This document shows positions 1 through 6,020 of a stretch of 30,658 nucleotides of DNA, one piece after another. This DNA comes from Clostridia bacterium (GTDB lineage: Bacteria > Bacillota_A > Clostridia > Christensenellales > Aristaeellaceae). A program made the position numbers and the translations under genes. Location of the stretch: NCBI GenBank assembly GCA_017518705.1, contig JAFWUC010000059.1, forward strand, positions 1-30,658, written 5' to 3'. Each line of letters opens with the position of its first letter. Positions within the stretch are counted from its first letter, which is position 1. The notes beneath the pieces were generated by a model, which was given only the letters and a program-made list of their open reading frames with translations, was not told the origin of the DNA and did no database searches.

Positions 1-12
1 GCGGCACTTTAT

Positions 13-85
13 GCGGTAGTAGCTCAGTTGGTAGAGCGCCACCTTGCCAAGGTGGAGGTCGCGAGTCCGAGTCTCGTCTACCGCT
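13..85 (+). tRNA. tRNA-Gly (anticodon GCC)
   Basis: The acceptor arms GCGGTAG (13-19) and CTACCGC (78-84) pair perfectly and are followed by discriminator T85. The D arm has the usual GG, and the anticodon loop TTGCCAA gives GCC, which reads glycine codons. The CCA end is not encoded. The T loop is TCCGAGT, so position 55 is C where nearly all elongator tRNAs have U (pseudouridine 55). The neighbouring tRNA-Cys shows the same change. Confidence 0.95.
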
Positions 86-94
86 GTTTTTATT

Positions 95-166
95 GGTGCC
101 ATAGCCAAGTGGTAAGGCAAAGGTCTGCAAAACCTTTATTCCCCGGTCCGAATCCGGGTGGCACCT
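95..166 (+). tRNA. tRNA-Cys (anticodon GCA)
   Basis: The acceptor arms GGTGCCA (95-101) and TGGCACC (159-165) pair, with discriminator T166, the cysteine identity base. The anticodon loop CTGCAAA contains GCA. The T stem CCCGG/CCGGG encloses TCCGAAT, again with C at position 55. CCA is not encoded. It lies nine bases after tRNA-Gly, probably in one transcript ending at the terminator at 169-195. Confidence 0.95.
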
Positions 167-168
167 GC

Positions 169-195
169 AAGCCGGGCATGGATCCGGCTTTTTTT
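169..195 (+). terminator. Intrinsic terminator of the tRNA transcript
   Basis: AAGCCGG (169-175) pairs with CCGGCTT (184-190) around an eight-base loop, and the T run continues to 195. It ends the tRNA pair just before the ribosome site of the next gene. Confidence 0.8.
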
Positions 196-217
196 ATGCC
201 CATTATCAGGAGGCGGC

Positions 218-1033
218 ATGCTGGATATACTCATCAGCGGCTTCAGGATCGGCGAGCTTACGAGCGAAGCCATTGACACGCTGAACAAAAGCGGCAACAT
301 AATACTGCATACGGAAAGGTGCGAGCTTGCCGAATGGCTTTCTCAAAGCGGGAAAGCGTTTGCGAGCATGGACAAACTGTATGACCGGGCGGAGGACTTC
401 GACAGTCATGTCAGGCTGGTCCTGGACGAGCTCGAAAAACAGGAGACGGGCGTATTCTGCGTGATGAGCGCGTGGGATGAAGCTGCCAAAGCGTACGTGC
501 GCAGGCATCCGAAGGCAAAAGTAGTGGGTTCGGGCAGTTTCGCGCCTCTGGAGATACGCGCCCAAAACCGGCTGACCTGCCTGTGCGCGCAGGACGTGGG
601 CGATGCGAGACTGCCCGCGCTCTCCGGCGTGATCGTGACGGAGATAGACAGACGGGAACTTGCGGGAGAGGTGAAACTCGCCCTGCTGGACGCGTACGGC
701 GACGGAGCCGAAACGTTCTTTATGGACCCGGACGGCCGGGTCATCGCCTTGCCTTTGGAGAACCTGGATAGGCTTAAGAATTACGACCACCGCTGCGCCT
801 GTCTGGTGAATCCTCCCGCCGAGGTCTACAGGCATGATCTGGAGAGCCTGGAAAAGCTGGCAAAGACACGGAATCTTAATGCAGAAAAACCCGCTGCGGA
901 TATAATGCCGCTTGCCAAATCGCTGGCAGATGTGGTAAAATATATATTTGTATGCCGCAGACACGGTTATGATCCCGAATGGGAAATATTGGACGCCGCG
1001 GCGCAATCATTAACAAAGGAGAACAATCAATGA
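218..1033 (+). CDS. yabN: Reduced YabN/MazG-like protein (degenerate methylase domain plus MazG-like tail)
   Basis: 271 residues from ATG 218, chosen for AGGAGG at 208-213; an upstream in-frame start would run into the tRNA. The N-terminal part resembles the tetrapyrrole-methylase-like domain of YabN, a MazG-family protein of Firmicutes. Its usual SAM-loop GxGPGD is replaced by GFRIGEL (8-14). The last 46 residues (SLADVVKYIFVCRRHGYDP and following) resemble only the final helices of a MazG NTP pyrophosphatase domain; the acidic metal-binding helices are missing. Full-length YabN/MazG proteins are about 480 residues. Position before hup and rqcP matches the Firmicutes yabN locus. Both catalytic activities are doubtful from sequence; the role is unknown. 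It overlaps the HU gene by four bases (ATGA). Confidence 0.65.
   Translation: MLDILISGFRIGELTSEAIDTLNKSGNIILHTERCELAEWLSQSGKAFASMDKLYDRAEDFDSHVRLVLDELEKQETGVFCVMSAWDEAAKAYVRRHPKAKVVGSGSFAPLEIRAQNRLTCLCAQDVGDARLPALSGVIVTEIDRRELAGEVKLALLDAYGDGAETFFMDPDGRVIALPLENLDRLKNYDHRCACLVNPPAEVYRHDLESLEKLAKTRNLNAEKPAADIMPLAKSLADVVKYIFVCRRHGYDPEWEILDAAAQSLTKENNQ
912..941 (+). promoter_or_regulatory. Possible internal promoter for the HU gene
   Basis: TTGCCA (912-917) and TAAAAT (936-941) are 18 bases apart, with TGG directly before the -10 as an extended -10 element. It lies inside the end of the yabN-like gene, about 90 bases before the HU start. HU is an abundant protein and could need its own promoter. 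This is inference from motif and position. Confidence 0.35.
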
Positions 1034-1296
1034 ATAGAACCCAGCTTGTAAACGCACTAAGTGAGAAGACCTCGACCAGCAAGAAAGTCGCCGGCGAATT
1101 TGTTGCCGCTTTCGAGGAAGTTATACAGCAGTCACTGACCAATGGCGACGACGTGCGCCTGATGGGCTTCGGCACTTTCGGGACCAAGCAGACCAAAGAG
1201 CGCACGAGCCGCAATCCCGCCACCAGCGAGACCATCACCGTTCCCGCCCAGACCAAAGCCTACTTCAAGTTCGCCAAGACTTTCAAGGTGAAATAA
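1030..1296 (+). CDS. hup: HU-family DNA-binding protein
   Basis: 88 residues, the normal HU length. HU is a small dimeric nucleoid protein that bends DNA with two beta arms. The sequence starts MNRTQLVNALSEKTSTSKK, has the GFGTFG turn and the arm motif RNPATSETITVPA (the canonical form is RNPxTGExIxIPA), and ends KFAKTFKVK. The start at ATG 1030 has AAAGGAG at 1015-1021 and overlaps the preceding stop by four bases. It is followed two bases later by rqcP, an arrangement common in Clostridia and Bacilli. The arm has S where T-G-E is usual, a conservative change. Confidence 0.93.
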   Translation: MNRTQLVNALSEKTSTSKKVAGEFVAAFEEVIQQSLTNGDDVRLMGFGTFGTKQTKERTSRNPATSETITVPAQTKAYFKFAKTFKVK

Positions 1297-1298
1297 TA

Positions 1299-1586
1299 AT
1301 GACCAGGACTTCCGGCGCGGCTCCCTCTTCCGAGGGGCTGCGCCTTGATAAATTTCTAAAAGTATCGCGCCTTATCAAGCGCAGGAGCGTAGCCAACGAC
1401 GCCTGCGACACGGATCATGTGCTGCTTAACGGAAAGCCTGCCAAGCCGGGAGCTAAGCTGAAGGTGGGGGACGTCATAACCCTGCGCTTCGGAGAAAGGC
1501 TCACCGACGTAGAGGTGCTTTCGCTGAACGAGCACGCCTTCAAGCAGGACGCCCAGAACATGTACAGGGTCATCAGGCAGGATTAA
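1299..1586 (+). CDS. rqcP: S4-domain RNA-binding protein RqcP (YabO)
   Basis: 95 residues that are almost entirely one S4 RNA-binding domain: LRLDKFLKVSRLIKRRSVAN at the start, LLNGKPAKPGAKLKVGDVI in the middle and RFGERLTDVEVLSL at the end. This closely matches Bacillus subtilis YabO/RqcP. RqcP binds obstructed 50S subunits and helps RqcH elongate alanine tails in bacterial ribosome-associated quality control. Here an extra dozen residues precede the domain. The gene directly abuts ispDF (TAA then ATG), implying translational coupling. In spore-formers yabP and yabQ usually follow; here they are absent. Confidence 0.9.
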   Translation: MTRTSGAAPSSEGLRLDKFLKVSRLIKRRSVANDACDTDHVLLNGKPAKPGAKLKVGDVITLRFGERLTDVEVLSLNEHAFKQDAQNMYRVIRQD

Positions 1587-2741
1587 ATGACTTACTGCGT
1601 ACTGGTAGCCGCGGGCAGCGGCGAAAGGGCCGGACTGGGCTACAATAAGGTGTTTTATCCCCTGGCGGGCAGAAGCGTGCTGTCCCGCAGCCTTGACGCG
1701 CTTAAGCAAAGCGGCATGATCGACGGCGCGGTGCTGGTGATAAGCGAATCCGACGCCGAAAGGTACGCCGCGCTGGAGCTTGCCGAAGGCAGGAGCCCGC
1801 TGATAGATAAGGTCGTATACGGGGGAGATACCCGCTTTCACAGTGTATTTAACGGGCTGAATGCGCTGCCCGGGGACGCGGATACGGTGCTGGTGCACGA
1901 CGCCGCCCGGCCTTTCGTGATCACTGAGATAATCGCGGGAGTGATCTCGGACGCGGAAAAATACGGTTCGGGCGTGATATCCTGCCCGGTCACCGACACA
2001 ATAAAGCTTGCCGACGGCGAAAAAGTGAGCACGATAGATCGCTCCAAGCTCTTTGCCGTGCAGACGCCCCAGGCGTTCAATGCCCGGATGCTGAAAGACG
2101 CATACGCTGCCGCGGATCCGTCAAAGGGATTTACCGACGACGCGTCGGTATTTGAAGCCGCGTACGGAAGCGTGCATCTGACTCGCGCCGACAGCGCAAG
2201 AGGCAACGTAAAGCTTACCACACGGGAGGATCTGGAGATGGCGGAAAAGCGGTTTTCGGCTGACAGCAGGGTAGGCACGGGATATGATGCCCACCGCCTT
2301 GTCGAGGGCAGGAAGCTCATCCTCTGCGGGGTGGACATACCGTTTGAAAAAGGACTGCTGGGCCATTCCGACGCCGATGTCGCGCTGCACGCGCTTATGG
2401 ACGCGCTGCTGGGCGCGGCTGCGCTGGGCGACATAGGCAAGCATTTCCCGGATTCCGACCCGCAGTACAAGGACATTTCGTCCCTTAAACTGCTTAAAAA
2501 GGTGAGGCAGCTGCTTGAACGGAACGGTTTTGCGGCCGGGAATGCGGATGTCACGATAGTGTGCCAGAGGCCGAAGCTCGCGCCGTTCATGCAGGCGATG
2601 CGGGAAAACATAGCCGAGGCACTGGGTATGGATATAGACCGCGTGTCGGTCAAGGCCACGACCACCGAAGGAATGGGTTTTGAGGGCGCGGGGGAAGGCA
2701 TTTCTGCCCAGGCTGTCGCGCTGGTGAGAGGTGCAAGATGA
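1587..2741 (+). CDS. ispDF: Bifunctional IspD-IspF isoprenoid enzyme
   Basis: 384 residues carrying two enzymes of the MEP isoprenoid pathway. Residues 1-225 are IspD (MEP cytidylyltransferase): [15 protein letters not shown] gives the nucleotide loop with R14 and K21, with [11 protein letters not shown] and AVQTPQAF further on. Residues 228-384 are IspF (MECDP synthase): GYDAHRL supplies metal ligands D234 and H236, followed by [18 protein letters not shown] and [12 protein letters not shown]. IspE, which acts between them, is not here. IspDF fusions are best known in alpha- and epsilonproteobacteria and occur scattered elsewhere. The gene starts directly at the rqcP stop and overlaps luxS by four bases. 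Confidence 0.95.
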   Translation: MTYCVLVAAGSGERAGLGYNKVFYPLAGRSVLSRSLDALKQSGMIDGAVLVISESDAERYAALELAEGRSPLIDKVVYGGDTRFHSVFNGLNALPGDADTVLVHDAARPFVITEIIAGVISDAEKYGSGVISCPVTDTIKLADGEKVSTIDRSKLFAVQTPQAFNARMLKDAYAAADPSKGFTDDASVFEAAYGSVHLTRADSARGNVKLTTREDLEMAEKRFSADSRVGTGYDAHRLVEGRKLILCGVDIPFEKGLLGHSDADVALHALMDALLGAAALGDIGKHFPDSDPQYKDISSLKLLKKVRQLLERNGFAAGNADVTIVCQRPKLAPFMQAMRENIAEALGMDIDRVSVKATTTEGMGFEGAGEGISAQAVALVRGAR

Positions 2742-3205
2742 ACAGGATAGCCAGTTTTTCCGTGGATCACGATTATATAGTCCCGGGCGTGTACGTTTCG
2801 CGTATCGACGGAGACGTGACCACATATGACCTGCGTACCCGCAAGCCCAACACGGGCGACCTTATGGACAACGCCTCCATGCATTCGGTAGAGCACATGT
2901 TCGCCACCTTTGCCTGCAATTCTTCCATGGGCGACAGGATAGTTTATTTCGGTCCCATGGGCTGCCAGACGGGCTTCTACCTGCTGGTGAGGAATGCCGA
3001 GCATGCAGAAGTGCTGGACCTTATCAGGACCGTGCTCAAGCAGATACTGGGATACGAAGGGGAAGTGTTCGGCGCCTCACGCAAGGAATGCGGGAATTAT
3101 ATAAATCTTTCGCTTGAAAAGGCCAAGACCGAAGCGCGAAGGTATCTTGACGCCGTGGAAGGCTGGAACGAAGATATGCTGGCATATCCGAAGGGGGACA
3201 CATGA
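2738..3205 (+). CDS. luxS: S-ribosylhomocysteine lyase LuxS
   Basis: 155 residues, normal for LuxS. It splits S-ribosylhomocysteine into homocysteine and DPD, the precursor of autoinducer-2, in the cytoplasm. The metal motif HSVEH gives H49 and H53, completed by C118 in RKECGNY; C76 in [10 protein letters not shown] is the catalytic cysteine. [15 protein letters not shown] is a typical N-terminus. Four-base overlaps link it to ispDF before and mtnN after, so the two consecutive steps of S-adenosylhomocysteine recycling are co-translated. Confidence 0.97.
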   Translation: MNRIASFSVDHDYIVPGVYVSRIDGDVTTYDLRTRKPNTGDLMDNASMHSVEHMFATFACNSSMGDRIVYFGPMGCQTGFYLLVRNAEHAEVLDLIRTVLKQILGYEGEVFGASRKECGNYINLSLEKAKTEARRYLDAVEGWNEDMLAYPKGDT

Positions 3206-3888
3206 CAGGTATAATCGCCGCCATGGAGGCGGAGCTGAGCGGGCTCAAGGAACGCCTGGAGCTTACGAAGACCGAGACCATATCGGGGCGCACGTTTTAC
3301 AGCGGCAGGCTGCTGGGCAAGGATGTGGTAATGACGGTGTGCGGCATAGGCAAGGTGAACGCCGCGGTGTGCGCCGAAGCGATGATACTTAAGTACCGGC
3401 CGGGCGAGATAATCAATACCGGCGTGGGCGGAGCGCTCAAAAAGGGCGTAAGGCTGCTGGATACGGTGGTGGCGTCATATGCCGTGCAGCACGACGCGGA
3501 TACCACCGCGCTGGGCGATCCAAAGGGAATGGTCTCCACGGTCAACCTGGTGCGCTTTCCCACGGACACGGCGCTTAACGCGCGGCTCATAAACGCCATA
3601 GAAAAGGTGGGAGGGCGCGCAGTGAGCGGCGGCGTCGCCACGGGCGACCAGTTCGTCAGCTCCGCAGACGTCAAAGCTGCGATAGTAGACAACTTCGACT
3701 GCTCCGCCTGCGATATGGAGGGCGCGTCGATCGCCCAGGTGTGTTTCCTGAACGACGTTCCCTGCGCCATACTCCGCTCGATTTCCGACGGGGCGGACGA
3801 GGACGCGAACTTAAGCTATACCAGGTTCATGGAGATCGCCGCCGGCAACTCGGTGAACGCGCTGCTGCAGTATCTGAAACAAGAATAA
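3202..3888 (+). CDS. mtnN: 5'-methylthioadenosine/S-adenosylhomocysteine nucleosidase
   Basis: 228 residues, the usual length. It hydrolyses MTA and SAH, releasing adenine; with SAH it yields S-ribosylhomocysteine, the LuxS substrate. GIIAAMEAEL contains the catalytic glutamate (E11). NTGVGGAL, the nucleoside-binding CDMEGASIAQV and the catalytic aspartate in SISDGAD are all present. The start overlaps the luxS stop by four bases. It is the last gene of the 218-3888 run and is followed by an intrinsic terminator. Confidence 0.97.
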   Translation: MTGIIAAMEAELSGLKERLELTKTETISGRTFYSGRLLGKDVVMTVCGIGKVNAAVCAEAMILKYRPGEIINTGVGGALKKGVRLLDTVVASYAVQHDADTTALGDPKGMVSTVNLVRFPTDTALNARLINAIEKVGGRAVSGGVATGDQFVSSADVKAAIVDNFDCSACDMEGASIAQVCFLNDVPCAILRSISDGADEDANLSYTRFMEIAAGNSVNALLQYLKQE

Positions 3889-3906
3889 TAACGGTCTGTC
3901 CCGGTT

Positions 3907-3942
3907 AAGGCTTCGTAAATTAATACGGAGCCCTTGTTTTTT
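3907..3942 (+). terminator. Intrinsic terminator after mtnN
   Basis: AAGGCTTCGTA pairs with TACGGAGCC-CTT (one G-U pair, small bulge) around a short A/T loop, followed by G and six T at 3937-3942. The T run also supplies bases of the ctsR -35 region, so terminator and promoter share DNA. Confidence 0.75.
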
Positions 3943-3962
3943 GTCTGTGGATAAGCTATAAT
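3934..3962 (+). promoter_or_regulatory. ctsR operon promoter
   Basis: TTGTTT (3934-3939) and a perfect TATAAT (3957-3962) are separated by 17 bases. The CtsR operator follows the -10 directly. The spacer contains TGTGGATAA (3946-3954), which is a perfect DnaA box on the minus strand. Confidence 0.75.
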
Positions 3963-3979
3963 AGTCAAAAATAGTCAAA
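3963..3979 (+). promoter_or_regulatory. CtsR operator
   Basis: Two direct AGTCAAA heptads (3963-3969 and 3973-3979) with a three-base spacer fit the known CtsR site (A/G)GTCAAA-N3-(A/G)GTCAAA. It starts directly after the -10 box and would cover the transcription start, giving autorepression of the operon in unstressed cells. Confidence 0.9.
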
Positions 3980-3998
3980 GTTGATATGGAGGCGCAGT

Positions 3999-4466
3999 AT
4001 GGCGGCGCTCAGCGACAATATAGAAAGATTTATAAAAGAGCTGTTGCAGGAAGATACCCGCATAGAGCTCAAGCGCAACGAGCTGGCGCAGTATTTCGGC
4101 TGTGCGAACAGCCAGATAAACTATGTGCTGGCAACGCGGTTTTCCATGGACAGGGGCTACCTGGTGGAATCACGACGCGGCGGCAGCGGCTATGTGCGGG
4201 TTATCCGCATAAGCTCTTCCGACGCGGACCTGCTCGAAACGCTTCTGGATCGGGTCGGTACGTCCATAGACGAGGAGAGCGCCGAGGCTATCATCCACAG
4301 GATATACGAGCTTAAGCTCATCAGCCTTAGGGAAGCCAAACTGCTGGTGGCCTGCGTGTGCCGCCAGGCGCTCAATCTGCCCACCACGGCAAAAGACGCG
4401 TTAAGGGCGTCCATACTCAAAAACGCTCTGGTCCAAGTGTTCAAGAATCTCCGGGAGGAAGGCTGA
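3999..4466 (+). CDS. ctsR: Class III heat-shock repressor CtsR
   Basis: 155 residues from ATG 3999 (GGAGG at 3988-3992). CtsR represses clp and its own operon at normal temperature and releases DNA on heating. The N-terminal winged helix-turn-helix is clear, with LKRNELAQYFGCANSQINYV as the recognition region and ESRRGGSGYVRVIRI as the glycine-rich wing that senses heat and holds the arginine targeted by McsB in Bacillaceae. The C-terminal four-helix dimer domain follows. The matching operator lies upstream. It overlaps mcsA by one base (TGATG). Confidence 0.95.
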   Translation: MAALSDNIERFIKELLQEDTRIELKRNELAQYFGCANSQINYVLATRFSMDRGYLVESRRGGSGYVRVIRISSSDADLLETLLDRVGTSIDEESAEAIIHRIYELKLISLREAKLLVACVCRQALNLPTTAKDALRASILKNALVQVFKNLREEG

Positions 4467-4990
4467 TGCTGTGCGAGGAATGCGGGATCAACGAAGCCAC
4501 AGTTGAAATAAGGATGTTCGGCGCGGACGGAGAAGCTTCCGTAAAGCACCTGTGCCAGGAGTGCGCGGAGAAGCTCAAGGGCAAACCGCCCCAGATCCAC
4601 GCGGTGGACATTTCCGATTTTCTGGGTGCGATCCTTGAAAAGATACATCAGGTCAGGACCGAGTCTCAGGACGAGCAGTACGACGGGGAGTGTCCCGAAT
4701 GCGGTACGACCTGGGCTGAGTTCAGGCGGACCAATACTCTGGGCTGCCCTGCCTGCTACAAGGCGTTTCGTGAGCCGATAGAGGAGTATCTGGTAAAGCG
4801 CAACTTCAATGCTGTATACGTGGGGGACGCGCCTTCGGGCAAGTCTGCGGAGAACCGTGAAGTATACAGGATAATCAAACTCAAGGAGAGCCTTAAGGAA
4901 GCGATCGGCCGGGAGGACTATGAGCAGGCGGCGCTTCTGAGAGACGAGATAAGGTCATTGGAAAAAGCGCTGGAGGAGGAAAGCAAGTGA
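4466..4990 (+). CDS. mcsA: McsA, zinc-binding McsB activator
   Basis: 174 residues. McsA is the zinc-binding partner that activates the arginine kinase McsB and modulates CtsR. Cysteine pairs are at 3/6 (CEEC), 30/33 (CQEC), 76/79 (CPEC) and 94/97 (CPAC), the usual four CxxC motifs. A UVR-type helical hairpin near 136-170 (IGREDYEQAALLRDEIRSLE) ends the protein and resembles the one in ClpC. All expected motifs are intact, in contrast with the McsB encoded next. The start overlaps the ctsR stop, and the end overlaps mcsB by four bases. Confidence 0.93.
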   Translation: MLCEECGINEATVEIRMFGADGEASVKHLCQECAEKLKGKPPQIHAVDISDFLGAILEKIHQVRTESQDEQYDGECPECGTTWAEFRRTNTLGCPACYKAFREPIEEYLVKRNFNAVYVGDAPSGKSAENREVYRIIKLKESLKEAIGREDYEQAALLRDEIRSLEKALEEESK

Positions 4991-6006
4991 AGGGCTCATC
5001 CTCTGACAGGACAGTAAGCGCGGCACTGCTCAGCGGAGCGGTGCTCATGCGCAATTATGCCGACAATCCGTTTCCGTCCGGCATGACCGAGGAACATAAG
5101 GCGGATATGGAGGACAGGGTCATTTCGGCGCTGACCGCGGACTTTCCGGGACTTATCAAGGGCAAGATGCGGGACTCGGAAGACGAACCCAAAGCGCTTG
5201 ACGAACTGGCGGCAGACACGGTTTTTCAGGCGGAACAGGAAAAGACGTACGGCACGCGGCTGATACTGGACACACGCCATCCGATCCGCGCCACCGTTGA
5301 CCGCAGGGAACACCTGCTGCTTGCCTCGACTGCACCGGGGGCGGATGTGGACCGGGCGTATTCGCTTATAAAGCCCATGGAGAGGGCGTTCATGAACGGC
5401 GGCGAGCCCGCCTTCGACAGCAACTGGGGTTATCTGACGAGCACGGTGGTCTACTGCGGCAACGCGTTCTTCGGCTGGTGCCTTATGAACCTTAAGGGCA
5501 TATGGCAGCTGGAGAGGAACAAGGATATCGTAAAGAACCTGAGCGGTCAGGGCTTCGTGTTAAGGCCGCTGTTCCCGAAGGAAAGCGGGAACCTGCATGT
5601 GCTTTACAACAAGCGGCAGCTGGGCGCCGCCCCGGCGGACGTGATAAGGGAACTGGAAAGCAAGGCGGGGGAGCTTTCGGATATGGAAGCGGACTCCCTG
5701 GAAGAGCTCATATACGACGACGTGGACGGGTTTACCGACGAAGTGACCAGGGCGCTGGGCGTGATGCTTAACGCGAGACTTATGAGCTACAAGGAACTGC
5801 TCAGCCTATATACGGTGCTCAGAGCGGGGTTGCTTACCGGCTTTATGGACGGCGACTGCGGGCGGCTGGACGCGTTCATACAGAAAATGAGCCCCCGGGC
5901 CATATACGAAAATCTGGGCGTTATCGACGAAAGGGAAGAGGAACTCACCCGGGCCGAAAAGGTCAGGAGCGTCATCGCCCAGGAGATCAAGACCAATATT
6001 TACTGA
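4987..6006 (+). CDS. mcsB: McsB-like protein arginine kinase homologue, probably a pseudokinase
   Basis: 339 residues from GTG 4987 (GGAGGAGG just upstream), in the normal mcsB position. McsB phosphorylates arginines to mark proteins for ClpCP. The fold aligns with Bacillus McsB: MRNYADNPFP (21-30) with the ARNxxxxxFP region, and GYLTS (148-152) exactly. The catalytic positions differ. The arginine-rich ATP motif SSRIRLARN becomes LSGAVLMRN. NEEDH becomes DRREH (105-109). SCPTNVGTGLRAS becomes STVVYCGNAFFGW (152-164), losing the cysteine and arginine. RGxYGEG becomes RPLFPKE (193-199). The C-terminal RDxxRA is also not kept. The reading frame is intact, so it is not a decaying pseudogene. I infer a non-catalytic adaptor role; homology is firm, loss of activity is likely. 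Confidence 0.85.
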   Translation: MKGSSSDRTVSAALLSGAVLMRNYADNPFPSGMTEEHKADMEDRVISALTADFPGLIKGKMRDSEDEPKALDELAADTVFQAEQEKTYGTRLILDTRHPIRATVDRREHLLLASTAPGADVDRAYSLIKPMERAFMNGGEPAFDSNWGYLTSTVVYCGNAFFGWCLMNLKGIWQLERNKDIVKNLSGQGFVLRPLFPKESGNLHVLYNKRQLGAAPADVIRELESKAGELSDMEADSLEELIYDDVDGFTDEVTRALGVMLNARLMSYKELLSLYTVLRAGLLTGFMDGDCGRLDAFIQKMSPRAIYENLGVIDEREEELTRAEKVRSVIAQEIKTNIY

Positions 6007-6020
6007 CGGAGAAACGGATA

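Noticed and set aside
28..276. An 82-codon frame crossing both tRNAs
   Set aside because: It runs through tRNA-Gly, tRNA-Cys and a terminator, so it cannot be a real protein gene.
1838..3004. A 388-codon minus-strand frame opposite ispDF and luxS
   Set aside because: It shadows two well-recognised genes, is Ser/Ala/Pro-rich, and has no family resemblance.
4987..6006. mcsB as a decaying pseudogene
   Set aside because: No frameshift or internal stop is present, the length is normal, and the non-catalytic parts still align well, so a maintained pseudokinase is the better reading.
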